A stretch of DNA of 64,000 nucleotides from Megascapheus bottae (Eukaryota; Chordata; Mammalia; Rodentia; Geomyidae): positions 6,666,106 through 6,730,105 of the forward strand of contig JANJXV010000024.1 in NCBI GenBank assembly GCA_024803745.1, written 5' to 3'. Shown in pieces: positions 1-12,167 of the stretch; position 1 is the stretch's first letter; the number at the start of each line of letters is the position of its first letter. The position numbers and the translations under genes were made by a program. The notes below the pieces were generated by a model. That model was given only the letters and a program-made list of their open reading frames with translations. It was not told the DNA's origin and did not search any database.

Positions 1-10
1 CAATCTCTAT

Positions 11-11
11 C

Positions 12-54
<43 letters not shown>
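11..54. repeat. (ATCT)n microsatellite
   Basis: Eleven uninterrupted ATCT/TATC tetranucleotide units lie at the very start of the window and may continue upstream of it. Confidence 0.97.
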
Positions 55-1875
55 ACCTCCCATCTCAGGAGAGTATGAACAAGATACAACTTAGCTTTAA
101 GCTTTCACTGTACACGAAGCATCATGGTAAGAAACGATTCCCCGGGGTCATTTTGCATGTTAAACAGCTGTCTTCTCTATCAAAGCTACATAACTCTTTC
201 TCAATGAACCATCTTTAACAATATACATCACCTAAACATCTGGCAAAGTAAAACTAATTACACTATTAAAAACAGAACAAAATATATCCGCAATATGATC
301 CACTAGTTTAGTCTCCCTGAAAGAAAGGTACTTGTACTCCAAATATTATTCTGTGGATTTACTTGGTATTCCTTGCGTTTTAAGGTTGTTGTGTTATGAC
401 TTTTCTCTAATTTCACTCTTACTTTTTCTCTGCCCTCAAAAATCTTGTTAAAGTGGTAAAACTAAGAATACTGACAAAATATAGCAATCCAAACAGGAAT
501 ATCTAGTTTCCTACCAGAAATATTTCCAACTCAACCTCCATGACGGTTTCATACTGCTGTTTGCTTCACTTTTATCCACATTTCAGCTGATCAAGTGAAA
601 TGAATGATTTCCTTCTTACTAGACAAGTATAAGCAGTATCCCAGAATGGATTTAATGTTTGACTTTTGCCATCAGAACAAGATCTTCTTTTCCAAGTAAA
701 TGAAAATACAGTCCACTGATTGTTTAAACACTGTGTAAAGCCCATCTGTTCAGGAATGTTTTTCTGAAGTAATACCAAAGTAGCAAACCTAGATAGATAG
801 GAAATGATGTTAGATTAGAGAGTGAAAACAGTTATATCTTGTTTTAACACTGAAATTATTGGACATTTATTTCCAGACTATTACTAAGCACTTCAAAACA
901 AAGGTTAAGTTAAAGATCTATTTTAAATGAGGTACAAATACACCAAACTTAAATGATTCTCAGAATGAAGTTTAAGTTTAAGAAGTTTTATATTTTTGTA
1001 TTATTTTAACAGTTAAGCAAGAAATAGTATTTTTATTTTCCACAGCAGAAATAAGCCTACGATGTTTATATGTTTACAATTCAGTTAAATATATTCAATT
1101 TAAGGGGTCAAAGACTCTCTTTTAATCAATCCAGGATAAGTTGACTTGAGTTATATATTGACCATGGTAGCTTGAACTCAATCACTGTCAAGTAGTTTCT
1201 TTGACCACACAAATACAGAAGTACTTGTCAAGAGGCAAACTTCATAGATTGTATGTGAAAGATACAGCACTGTGCTGCTAATCCATGAAATGGAACAGAA
1301 GAGAGTAAAAGTGACTGTAAATATGCCACTATTTTCTTCTCTTCTCCCTTTATTTTTCTTTGTCTTCTCTTTTTGTAAATATATCTGATAAAGGAGACCC
1401 ATTCATTTAAAAGAAAGAGAAGTCCTCAGCATTTCCTAAGAGGCCGTTGTAGGAATGAATAAGATATCAAAGAATAAAAATCTATTACACAACATTTCTA
1501 AAATGAGGATTCTCAAATTTAATTGCATTTTAAAATGGTCTGGAGAACAACACATGATCATATATTGTTTTTAATCGAATGCATTCCAGCCTGGGTGCTG
1601 GTATTTTTACAGCTCCTCGAGTCATTCTACTGTGCATTAAGCTTAAGGTCACTGCTCTAAAATCTTTTCTCTCACTCACTCCTTACTTACATCAGTTTTT
1701 GCAAGGTTTAAGAAACAAATAGCTACAGTATGATTTGGGGAAAGAGGACCTACCATTTCACATGTTCCTTCCTAATCATTTTTCATAGACAAATCTAAAT
1801 TTTATATCCATGAACACATGTAGGCATAAAATTAGTTATATATTATAAATAACCGTGGTCAAACAGATACAGTTA
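55..1875. other. AT-rich non-coding stretch, no recognised repeat
   Basis: Apart from the candidate exon at 620-763, nothing is recognised here. Short open frames near 1.2-1.4 kb on the minus strand lack splice-site or family support. Confidence 0.5.
620..763 (-). other. candidate exon of an unidentified gene
   Basis: On the minus strand a 144-bp interval (48 codons, a multiple of three) stays open. It is preceded by a plausible acceptor (ACTTCAG) and followed by a donor (GTAAGA). The frame would begin KNIPEQMGFTQ and contains WTVFSFTWK. I do not recognise the protein. Chance open frames with splice-like ends are common in 64 kb, so this is only a lead. It would share strand with the candidate exons near 4.2-4.7 kb. 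Confidence 0.2.
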
Positions 1876-2078
1876 TGGCTGGTAGAATGGCCTAGTGACA
1901 GAATGCTTGATTAGCATGCATGAAGACCTGAGTTCAATTCTTTGGTGCCACATACACAGAAAAAAACGGAAGTGATGTTGTGGCTCAAGTAGAGGCTAGC
2001 CTTGAGCAAAAAGTGTCCAAGGACAGTGCTCAGGCTCTGAGTCCAAGCCCCAAGAAAGCAAACAAAACAAAACACAGT
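1876..2078 (+). repeat. IDL-Geo type dimeric SINE
   Basis: A tRNA/ID-like left half (diverged A box near GGCCTAGTG, B box near GAGTTCAATTC) is followed by the second module (GTGGCTCAAGTAGAGGCTAG) and an A-rich tail (AAACAAAACAAAAC). A perfect 10-bp target-site duplication, GATACAGTTA, flanks it at 1866-1875 and 2079-2088, so this is a complete retrotransposed copy. It is more diverged than the 38.9 kb and 58.4 kb copies. Confidence 0.9.
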
Positions 2079-2675
2079 GATACAGTTACGGATTAAAATA
2101 ATAATGGTCATGTTAAAAAATTTGAAAAGGGAAATGAAAACATAAATATGAATAAATATGAACCACATTAATTTAAATATTCCCTAAAGTTCCCATCTTT
2201 TCTGTGAAAAAGATGTTTTCAATAGCATACAATTTAAATTTATTCCAATTACTACACAATCTTGAGCCTTAAAATTTATGTAAACCTTATCCTTTTGTTA
2301 CATTTTCTTGCTTCTAATATTTTTAGTTCATAAATTATATTGTGAAGGTCAACTGTATGTTTCTTATTTTGCCTCTAATTGCTTCCTTCTGCCAGATTCT
2401 ATGTGGGTTCAAACGTATTTGAGGCTAATTATTTATTTGAATTTTAAAAAAATGTGAGCGCTTATAAAAATTGAACATCGTTTTTCATTTGCACAACTGA
2501 AATAAGATTTACTTCTAAATCTGTTTTTCTTTGTTCTTCCAAGACATATTATTCTCCATTCCTAGACAAAGGGCAGAAGGTGAAAATAATCTACTAGTGA
2601 TAAAAATTTGATAAAGATGTGCTTATTACACAATAGCTTATTAATTAGAAAAATAATATTGCTTCTAAGATTCTT
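2079..2675. other. AT-rich non-coding stretch
   Basis: No gene, RNA or repeat family is recognised between the two SINEs. The last 9 bases are one target-site duplication of the next element. Confidence 0.5.
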
Positions 2676-2920
2676 TTTTTTCTTTTTAGTAGGTCATAAG
2701 GCTTGAACTCTGGGCGTGGGCACTGGCCTTGAGCTTTTCAGCTCAAGGCTACCTCCCTACCCTTGAGCCAAGCCTCACTTCCCATTTTCTAGAGGTTAAT
2801 TGGAGATAAAAGTCTCTGGTCATTTTGTGTCCTGGCTGGCTGTGAACCTTGATCTTCAGATTTCAGCCTCCTGAGTAGCTAGGATTACATGCGTGAGCCA
2901 CAGCACCTGGCTTTGTTTCC
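2676..2920 (-). repeat. B1-Geo composite SINE
   Basis: Read on the minus strand, a B1/7SL-like head (GGTGCTGTGGCTCACGCATG, CTAGCTACTCAGGAGGCTG) is joined through a linker (CTCCAATTAACCTCTAGAA) to a right module like the one in the tRNA-headed SINE, ending in a poly(A) tail (the T-run at the left end). AAGATTCTT at 2667-2675 and 2921-2929 is the target-site duplication. Confidence 0.88.
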
Positions 2921-3014
2921 AAGATTCTTATCAAGACATATAAAATGTAATCATGATTTTAAAAATTAACAATGGGCGATTGTAAGTGATCAATTTTATG
3001 TTTCATTGTATTGA

Positions 3015-3115
3015 TCGATACAGTTTTGTGAGCTAGCCTTGGGTGGTCTTAAACTCCTGAAACTGGGCAGTCGTTAGTGATCTGCCTTCCTTCACCTCTT
3101 CAGTGAAAAGATTAC
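3015..3115 (-). repeat. degenerate B1-like SINE fragment
   Basis: The plus strand reads like a decayed antisense B1/Alu-type monomer (TGGTCTTAAACTCCTGAAACT, then GTGATCTGCCTTCC). No right module or clear target-site duplication is visible, so it is an old monomeric copy or a fragment. Confidence 0.5.
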
Positions 3116-4213
3116 AAAAACATATTGTCATACCTATCTTCATTTACATACCTAACACACCCACATGGCGAATTTGAGAAGATATAAAACAGCAATAACA
3201 TTATTATTAGAAGGCAGTTTTTCGTTTCCTTTGTAGGGTTATAGAGGTCATCAATCTCTCTTGTCTCCTCTGTTCTTCCTCTTCCTTGGTTCTGTACCCT
3301 CTTTCTGTTGCCCAAACAGTGAGGTAAGCCAACCTGAAAGCCTGCAGAACTCACGAATCAAATGAGGCCACTGCCTCAGCTGAGTGATAATTATTCAGAC
3401 AGTCCCACATTGTTTACAAACACCTACTTTGTTCCAAATGTCTAGTATTCTCTTTGGATTCTTGAACACATTGACAATTTCACCTTCTCTTAGAATTTCT
3501 GTTTATCAGGAAAATAGGGTTTTCATTTTATATTACAGGAAACCTTTTCTATGTCTGACACATTAATATTTCACACTGTGTTTTTGTAATATTTAGACAG
3601 AAACTGAAAAAATATCTTTCAACTCCAGTATGTAAACTTGTTTTTTTTTTTAATCAAAGTACGATGGTCAATCATACATTCACTATCTGTAAAAACACGG
3701 AAAGAAATATCTTAATGCCTTTCCTGTAAGGAAAATTGAACATCGATTCCTAAATTCAGAACCAATAATTCATATTGAATATTAATTATATACATACTAA
3801 TGAATATCTTGTATTTCTGAATAATAAATATCTTACATTTCACTGAAAAGTGAAATAAAAATCTTGGTGGAACCTCATTTAGATTATGAAAGAATTATAT
3901 ATTATATAATATTTTATATATATGTATACTTTGTGAGAAGAACTTTAGTTTATCTCTATTTGGGAAAAAGATATTCTCCACTTAATGTTTTCTCTTTGCC
4001 AAAAAAATAATGTAGTTTAATGCTTTAGTATGTGGCTGAATGAAGATTAGAGGAGATGAACAAACAGTAGCTCTTTGCCTGGAATCTAAAATTGGTAGAT
4101 CCTTACAATTTATTAAAGTGCTAAATAAAAAGGCAAGAATGCTCTTGATATTCATAATATTTCAGGATATTTTGTATCATTCATCTAGAAAATAAGGTAT
4201 AATTGCTCTTTAC
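3116..4213. other. AT-rich non-coding stretch
   Basis: An 80-codon minus-strand open frame at 3112-3354 partly overlaps the B1-like fragment and has no recognisable domain. Nothing else stands out. Confidence 0.45.
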
Positions 4214-4331
4214 CTTTTCTCATTAGCTATTTCTGAACCCCCATCCATGGCTTCTTGGATCCCAGGTTCCACAGCAATGCAAATTCTTTCTTCTTCACAG
4301 TCTCTGGGATCCAAAAATGTTTGTTTCATGA
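4214..4331 (-). other. candidate exon of an unidentified gene
   Basis: On the minus strand an acceptor-like ATATATTTTCAG precedes a 118-bp stretch that ends at a donor-like AAAAG/GTAAAG. One frame is open throughout, starting MKQTFLDPRDCEEER and including AVEPGIQEAMDGG, and is acidic and coding-like. Joined after the 36-bp interval at 4705-4740 the frame remains open. No family is recognised and there is no proof of transcription. Confidence 0.25.
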
Positions 4332-4704
4332 CTGAAAATATATTTTTTAATCTTCTCATGTGACTCTTCTTTGTCTCAATAGTTCTTTAGTTTTTCTCTT
4401 TTCTAGAAAATCAAAAATGCAGATGTATTAGTTAAAGGGTATTTTAGTTTGGTTTTTTTATTTCTGTTCCAGTTGTTATATTGCATATTTTCATTCTTCA
4501 GATCCTGAAGTTAAACTGTCATTTACATATGTGATGTAGCTTTAATGACACACAAGCTCAACTGCTCATTTAACATGTCTTCACTTATTACCATCTTCTG
4601 TTTTTTATCTGAATTTTCGATGACTACTCCTGTATTCTCCATAAGTCTCACTCTATTCACTGAAAATCTGTGAGTCTCCTCTAAAATCTCTGACTCATAC
4701 TTAC

Positions 4705-4740
4705 CTGCCTCTCTTACTGGCATATTTCCCCCTTCCCATT
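4705..4740 (-). other. candidate micro-exon of an unidentified gene
   Basis: A 36-bp minus-strand interval sits between TTTATAG and a near-perfect donor, GGCAG/GTAAGTAT. In the frame WEGGNMPVREA it joins in phase to the candidate exon at 4214-4331. The donor is the strongest splice signal seen in this region. The same frame also stays open through the donor to 4523, so a single unspliced relic is an alternative. Confidence 0.2.
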
Positions 4741-5329
4741 CTATAAAGCAGCAATGTGCTTCCAGTGATTAAAACAAAAATAATTTAAAATATAAAAGTA
4801 ATTTTTAAAAACCAGCTTCACTTTTAGATGTTCTAGAACATGGGGATTTGTTTCTTAAAGGGCTTTCAACAATTTCTTTGTTTATAATGCAGTCATCCTA
4901 TCTGGTTTCTATCATTTTGACTGTATTTAAGTACTTACCTTTGTCCCCATTTTCACTGTAAGACCCTAGTGGGTACTGAGTACATTGTATAAATTGTAGT
5001 AGAATTTCCATTCCTATCAAAATTTTATTCTTATCAGTGACAAGTACTGTGTCATTAAAGAAATGAATAAGGACTAGACTATCAATTTCTTACCATTTCT
5101 ACATCTTCCTACATTTACCAGTGTCTTCAACAGTCTAAGATAACTCTACTCACCACCATTTTCTCTAATTGTTTCTGATGTTCAGTGTATGCCAATGTTA
5201 CATAGAAATATGTGTGTGTGTTTCACAGTATTGCTATAATACTATTTAAATTTTAAGACTGAGCCACAATAATTGATTTGAAACTGTATGTGTGTAGGTG
5301 GGAGTATGTTATATTGCATTTAAATTGAC
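4741..5329. other. AT-rich non-coding stretch
   Basis: No gene or repeat family is recognised. Only short A/T runs and a small TG run near 5.21 kb are visible. Confidence 0.45.
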
Positions 5330-5690
5330 AGAGTTTCCATAAGAAAGTACCACAACCTGAGTAATTCAAACATCATAAATACGTATGCTAACACTTTGGG
5401 ACCAAATTGAGACATCTAAATATCAAAAAGTATAAAAAATGAAGACAGAGCTAGCAACAGACTGGTTTTCTGCTAAGGTCTCTCTCTCTGATTAGATCAT
5501 ATCCTTCCTCCTGTGTATCATGTGGCTCCCTTTCCCCTCCTCGCTGTCAAACTCTCCTATTGCGACAAGGACACCTGTCATAATGTGTTTGTGCCACAGT
5601 GATGACCCATTTTTATATCTTTACTTTGGTAACAATCTTCCAGGACATCCCAATAGTCACATTCAGTATAGAAATTATGAGGAGGTAGTA
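5330..5690 (+). repeat. ancient mammalian interspersed repeat (family not named)
   Basis: The order of diverged blocks (TTTCCATAAGAAAGTACCACAA; then AGATCATATCCTTCC; then GACAAGGACACCTGTCAT; then GATGACCC; then a terminal stretch near CAATAGTCACATTC) follows an old repeat I remember from many placental genomes. A 73-codon open frame at 5520-5741 lies mostly inside it and is not a gene. Related copies appear at 17.8 kb and 25.6 kb. Confidence 0.5.
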
Positions 5691-5718
5691 GAGGATTACA
5701 ATAGCACAGGTTTAATGG

Positions 5719-6472
5719 TATCTCTCATTTGTAATAATTAGTACATACCTAGGACTCTCCTAGCAGAGGAATACAATAGCTCAAAACTTAGGTACATAAG
5801 GTCATATAGGATGAGACTAAATGAAAGAGTCTCTAGGATATGGAAACAAGAGCTTTATCTTGAGTGATTGTTGTTCTTTTTCATATATTTTTATTGTAAT
5901 TAATAGAAGGCTTACATTGTATTCACCAGATAAAGGGTGCATTACTTCACATACATTGATACCCTTTCTCATGTCTTGGTCCCCATTTCCCTCCCCCCAC
6001 CCCCGCCCCTCATCTTGTTTTCCCCCCTTCCCTATCCAACATCAAATAACCAAATATGCATACATACAATATATCAGATAACAAGATGAAATACTATAAC
6101 AATATGAGATAACCAAGGGACAGCAAAACAGATGAGCAATAACATAATACATTAAGGCCAACAATCTTGAGTGATTGTTGTTCTTAATGTATTATGTTAT
6201 TTCTCTTCTCCTTTGTTGCCCTTTGGTTAATCTTACATAGTTACTGTATCTGACTTTGTTACCTGATATATTGTATATAAGTTTATTTGTTTACTTGAAA
6301 TAGGAAAAGGAGAGAGAAAAAACAAGATTATTAGTTGGGGAGAAGGGAGGGAAATGGGAATAAAAACTTGACAAGGGGTATCAATGCGCTAGAAGTAATG
6401 CACCTACTATCTGGTGAATGTAAATGTAACTCCTCTATACATTACCTCCATAATAAAAATAAAATTAAAAAA
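5719..6472 (+). mobile_element. LINE-1 3' end (interrupted)
   Basis: This is the 3' untranslated region of a 5'-truncated LINE-1. It begins near the sense equivalent of the region just after ORF2 (CTCATTTGTAATAATTAG), passes the G-rich purine tract around 6300-6360 and ends in an A-rich tail after CCATAATAAAAATAAAAT. It is split by an opposite-strand LINE-1 at 5879-6163. Joined across that insertion it aligns with the plus-strand copy at 36.06-36.41 kb. Confidence 0.85.
5879..6163 (-). mobile_element. nested LINE-1 3' UTR insertion
   Basis: The antisense 3' UTR of the same young LINE-1 family (T-run, TATTTTTATTGTAATTAATAG, C-rich tract near 5985-6030, GAGATAACCAAGGGACAGC). A perfect 22-bp direct repeat at 5857-5878 and 6164-6185 flanks it and belongs to the host LINE-1, so this copy landed inside an existing LINE-1. 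Host and guest now form an imperfect inverted repeat of about 300 bp. Confidence 0.9.
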
Positions 6473-7475
6473 GAAATTATGAGAAGACAAAATTCTACCT
6501 ACATGGGTACTGCTTCAAAGAAATAAATTGAAGTTAAAAAACCTTCATGTCCACAGAAACTAAAGAAAAGAAGACACACTAACATCTACAGAAGAAACAC
6601 GAAACTGACAAAAATTCACTTAATCATCCAGCCTTATGTGTGAAAAGTTCAGCAAGAACGGCATGAGCATACAGGATATTAAAGGTCATGACTGAACATG
6701 GGGGCCTGAGAAATGAGATGGAAGTAGCTGATATATTTAGTGAAATTACAGAGGGAGTTCATTGTGACAATTTTTATCCCCTTGGGAAAGTTCTCATGAA
6801 ACTGAGGTAAATTTCTGGAATGCACAATCGACAGAGACATATGGAGCTCACACATTACTAACATAAATAAGTTTTCCCTCTTCAGGGGCCCAAGTTTCTG
6901 TTGAATTACCTCACAGTACATATGCTTCTGTCGTGAACAACACTTCAGCATTCCGTGCAGATCCATTTTCTAACCCTGTCCTTCGGCGGAGGTCATGTAT
7001 TGATTGTATTTTTTCCTAGTCTGTAATGATCGTTTGGAGTCTCACATGCAGGTAGCTCTTTGGGCACATTTTAAAGTTGCCTTGCTGGTATGCTTGCTGC
7101 TATTTCTTCAGTGACTCATGTTGTAATTTTCCAAACGGGCTCTCTTAACAGTAAGAGGAAAAAGCGTTCACACAGCTAAGATAGATTTTATGTTCAATGC
7201 CATTCTCAACAATCAGTAGAAAAAGTGGACTGATTCAGCATTTGAATCAGGTGCTTTGGAAAGAATATAAAGAACCCATTTAGGAATTAGCTGTCAGGGA
7301 AACAGCCTGTCTTCAGAAAGTCTCACCCTATTTCATCTGAAAATCAAATTTCTCATGAAAATCTAGTGTAACTATTCACCATTCTAATACTTATCAGTGA
7401 CCTGAGGTACATACACCCTCCCTTTCTTCCACATCAACTGGGTATGACATTATGTCTGTTTCCCATGCTTGAACA

Positions 7476-7476
<1 letters not shown>
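6473..7476. other. non-coding stretch, one coding-like patch
   Basis: A 95-codon minus-strand open frame covers 6679-6966, and a coding-like patch on the plus strand (NEMEVADIFSEITEGV) lies within the same interval. Neither is recognised nor has supporting signals. The rest is plain AT-rich sequence. Confidence 0.35.

Positions 7477-7520
<44 letters not shown>
7477..7520. repeat. (CA)n microsatellite
   Basis: About 21 uninterrupted CA dinucleotides. The cysteine/valine-rich open frame on the other strand is its translation, not a protein. Confidence 0.97.
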
Positions 7521-7522
<2 letters not shown>

Positions 7523-9760
7523 GTAAAATGAAGCATTCATTAAAATAAACAAAAGGCTAATATGTACAATTGCATTCCATTTGTTAAAGAAGACCTTATC
7601 AATTTGCATAAATGATATTGAGCTGATGATTTCATATGGAGATAGGATAGGAATTTTTTGTATTTGTATCAACCGATCAGTGGGTTATTTTTGTTTTTTT
7701 TTGGTTTGTTTATTTTCACTTGAGTGGTCATATCTATTTTTGAATGGTGAGATTTAAGAATATTGGAGTTTGGTAGGGTGAAATTTTATTATGTTCCTCA
7801 GAGTTCAGGAGACTTTAGGATACACACTTCAGATGCCTCCTTTGTTGTAAATTACTCACATCACCAATAGTTGCTTGTTTGTGCCCAGGAGAAATATGGA
7901 GAGATGAAAATATAAAAGTGCTGGGAAAGATAGTGGCATAAAATGTGCCTCAAGAAAGAAGTATTTGACCCTTGGATGAATCATGAAGAAATATGAGGAA
8001 AGACATAGTGAAAGGGAGATGGGACAATGATAGGAATGTTTCAGAACCACCTAGGTTAACAAGGGGCCTTGATCTGGGCAACTCTGATATTCATTAAATA
8101 GAGAAGAGACTATAAATTTTCACACTTATTAGCTATGAGCTGGGAACACATCAAAAATAGTATGGCCAACATGGAAGAAACATATTGTATTAGGAGTTTG
8201 TTGAAAATATCAATTTCTGAAACTTAGAGGAAAAAGACCAATTTAACCATGTATTAATAAGCCAGAAAGGACAGTATGAAACAAATGGAAGGCAGGTGCT
8301 ACCCATGTAAGGAGGTTAAGAATAAACTCCAGAAAGCTGGCCAGGGATTCAAGAATCTGGGCCAAAGGATAATCATGGCCAGTGACATATCTCACTGCCC
8401 AGCAACTTGAACTGAGGGTATTCACCAAAGGCAATATTTGAAAGTAATACTAATGAATCTGAATACCTTAAATGTTCATCTCAAAAAAAAAAAGAAAATG
8501 ATGGTTCCTGGTGTCTTTGAGCTATTCATTTAGTCCACATTAATGAGAATTCCTCAGGTTTCACCCTGGAGAATTGGCTGCCTTATAAGATTGATCCTTT
8601 AACAGTCTTCTGGCTTACCCCAGCTCAATCCATAAATTCTCAGCTCAATCTTATAATCCTTTCTCCAGAAGAAAGCCAAAAGCTACACTATTTGATTTCT
8701 ATATGAGAATTTGTCCCCCATGGAAGGATTGAATGATTAATTTCCCAAAGATTTTAGACATCACACAATCACAAATATGCACACATGTACAAGGACATAT
8801 AGAAATGCAAATTAGACAAGTATTTACAAAATAATGATTTGATACCCTCTTATGAATCCTAAAATTAAACAGCAGAATCCATGCTGTTTAGTTTTCATAT
8901 GTTTTTACAATGAGAGCTTTTCAATTGTCATTTCCTCCATTCAAATACTGATTTTTTTATGATTGTTTTGGTTGTTATGCTTGTCAAAGGACAAATATCA
9001 AGCTTCCCTTTACATATAAAATACAAATCTTTGTTCATAATTACATTTATAAAATAAGGTATTATTACCCAAGTTGCTGTAAATGGATTGTATGTGCAAT
9101 ATTTGACTCTGTGTCAAAAACATAGGCACAAGTAAAACATTGTCACTTTTAAGCAATTGATTCCCCTTTCTTTTACTGAATCAGTTGGTATAAGCATTGT
9201 GTATTTTGTGTGACTGTGACATAGTCAAAGATATTATTAGTGATTTATGACATTTTATTGTTAAGATTTTGACTGCTTTCTCAATGGTTTCCTGGCTTTT
9301 CTTTCAGAGGTTATTTTTTTTGTCTTCTTCTTCCACTCATTTCCTACCAGCATAGCATTTTAAGTAGGTGTTATAAATCTCTGCCAAAGGCACATTCATA
9401 GCCTTGCTTGAATGGTTTCTTTTAGACTAGGAGTACCCTTGCTTTTCAAGTTTCTTCAAGATCTTTATCATGGTGAAATAACCCTTTGTTTTCATGAAAG
9501 AGTAAAAAGCACAACTTCCTACATGAGATTTATTTTTTTGGTGGGGAAAGAATCATAGGTCCAATACTATACAATATTATTAAATTAATTTTAAATATCC
9601 ATTAGAAATCCACAAAAAAGATTTGTAGTTATATTTTAAAGGGAAAAGGAGACTGTGACTATAGTTTTTAAGATATTCAATATTCAAATTTTGGTGTCTG
9701 AAATCTGTAAATATTTTCCTCAGAGACAATCAAGATGGTATTTTACCATCTGAGTAAAAC
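7521..9760. other. non-coding stretch, no recognised repeat
   Basis: 2.2 kb without recognisable genes, SINEs or LINE-1 ends. Open frames of about 60 codons on the minus strand at 7.9-8.4 kb have no identifiable domain. Confidence 0.5.
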
Positions 9761-10011
9761 TGTCCCTTGGTTATCTCATATTGTTACAATATCTCGCTTT
9801 GTTACCTGATATATCAGATATATTTGTATTTGGTTATTTGAAATTGGATAGGGAAGGGGAGAAAACAAGATGAGGGTTGGGGGGGTTGGGGGGAGGGAAA
9901 TGGGGACCAAGACATGTGAAAGGGTATCAATGTATGGGAATTAATGCACCATCTATCTGGCAAATATCATGTAACCCTCCTATTAATTACAATAAAAATA
10001 TATGAAAAAAA
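9761..10011 (+). mobile_element. LINE-1 3' end
   Basis: A 5'-truncated copy of the young LINE-1 3' UTR. It starts at TGTCCCTTGGTTATCTCATA, continues through a strongly G-rich tract at about 9876-9900 and ends at TTACAATAAAAATATATG plus an A-run. No ORF2 sequence remains. Confidence 0.87.
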
Positions 10012-12104
10012 TGTTGTGCTTTGTCCAAACCCAGAACCTTCAATTCAGTTAAAAAATATTCACTAAAAATCACTATAATGAGTTGGAAATTTTGAAAGGA
10101 AAAACTAGAACCAGAAACCTTCTACAAATTCCATTGCAAACATAAACATCAAGAGTACTAATTTCTTAAAGATGTTTAATAGTAGATCTAAGTCAACAAC
10201 ATACTATATTTCCCTATCTATTCATGATCAGTTTATTCATCACTAGGGTATGAATCTCCTAATAACTTAGAGGATTTTTTTCTCTTCACATGGATCGATT
10301 TCCTACAGATATATCTTTTGTGGGGAAAGATCAAATGTATGAGAAATAAGGTGACATTTATCTTTCAGCAGTCCTTTAATATACATTAGCCACTGAGCTA
10401 TTTTTTAAGGAAGAAAACTTACCACTTCCTACTTAATAAATGCTCCAATCTCTGCAGTGGTTCATATTTAGAAGCCATTTGATTGCCTGTATTGTAATTT
10501 ACATGGTATACACCTGGTTCTTGTCACAGATTCTGGGGTGTGCTACTGCATTTATTCCTGCCACTTAAATTTTTATGACTTCAATAATAGAAGAAATAAT
10601 TTAGTTGTACTCACAAATTCTATGCAACCTACAAACACCTGTTGAAGATTTTTGAGGTTGATCTTAAGATCAGCTAAAATCTGAGACACATACATAGAAG
10701 CCAAGGTAATTTCCATATATGGTTCTTGAAAAGGCAGTTTTATTCATTGTCATTCATAAGGACAACTATGCCAGCCAAAGAGATCCTTTTTATCCAATAA
10801 ACAACAAAGCTATCTGTTTATGCTTTAACTGGTCTTTCTTCTTTAGCTTAAATAGTGATACTGTGCAGTTTGTAGAAATGTTTCTATAATTCTTAAGTAA
10901 TGAAAATTTACAATATATTTATTTAGACTTCACGCCCATAAAATGAGTAATTAGTGACATTCCTGACTTTTCCCCATTGTTTCACTAAATCCTAACAAGT
11001 AGTTTAAAAGACCTTATGCCACTTTAGCATGTATTTTACAATTCTAAATACCAAATAAGAATGCTATAAATGATTTTTTCTTTGTAATGCAAATACAGTG
11101 AGCATTGTTTTTTGTTGGAGTTAGAAATAATAGTAAAGGAAACGAATTGTGCAATTCCTGATCTCTACCAAGTGTGTTAAAAGTGGTGATACAGGTAACC
11201 TTATGCTGGCACGTGCAGAGACTGGATTCTATGGCTGAGAGCAAATCTCCCCTTACCCCCAGGACTAGAATAAGTCATAAACAGCTCAAAGATGGGTACC
11301 CAGGTTTCTGTGCAAGCCATGTGCATTAGCTGAATGGATTGGTGAGACGAAAATTTAGGAATAGACTCCTAGAAATCACTTCTTTGACACCATCTTGAAA
11401 CTAAATCTGACCAAAAGCTTTTGGCTGAAAACAGAGAGAAATGTTCACCCCAATACTTACTGGGGAGGACAGAACTGATGTGTTTCACAGCTGTGTTCAC
11501 TCCCACATCCTCCACACATCTGCAAGCTGAAGAAACAAGAGCTTGTACAGAAATTAAATTCAGTCCTCAATTGCAATGAAAACTATAAAAGGGGGTGGAG
11601 GAAGGAATGATGAAGTAGACAAGAACAGGAAGGGGGCTGGATTCATTTTGTACCATTTCTAATATATACATTTAAATCTGTCTCCATTTCTTTAGATATG
11701 GGACATAATTATTCACCTGCCTGACAACATTTTAGTCAATAAATGCCTCATATAACAGTATCATGGGGGATGTTCAGATCATTATCCATTATACGTTTTG
11801 AAAATGCCAAAAGTATTTCCTACCAGAGGGATGTGAACTGTCATAATACAAGGTAATAAAAAAATAATAAAAAAATATCTACTCTTACCCAGCCTAGAGG
11901 TACTTTTCTAGACACCAGTGAAAGCTGACAAATGTCATTCACCCTAAAATTAGGAGACAATACATGTGTCTGTCTTCAAGTCTTGATATTAGCAGGCTGA
12001 TCACATATAGTCAGGCAACATGAAATCTTTTACCTCCTATAGTCATAATCTGAGTTAACATTTGAACAATAGAAAATTAGATTGAATTATAAAAGTGTCC
12101 TCCA
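10012..12104. other. non-coding stretch, no recognised repeat
   Basis: 2.1 kb of AT-rich sequence without recognised features. The only notable frame, 66 codons at 11044-11244 on the minus strand, has no recognisable similarity. Confidence 0.5.
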
Positions 12105-12167
12105 ATAAATGTTTACTAGATCTTGTATAAATGTTTACTAGATCTTGAATAAATGTTTACTGTGATC
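12105..12167. repeat. 22-bp tandem repeat, about 2.6 copies
   Basis: The unit ATAAATGTTTACTAGATCTT plus two bases occurs at 12105-12126 and 12127-12148 with one difference at the last position, followed by a partial unit ending in TGTGATC. Confidence 0.92.

Noticed and set aside
6679..6966. 95-codon minus-strand frame and an overlapping coding-like plus-strand patch
   Set aside because: No recognised domain, no splice or transcript support, and the plus-strand patch contains stops. It could be a transposase relic but I cannot support that.
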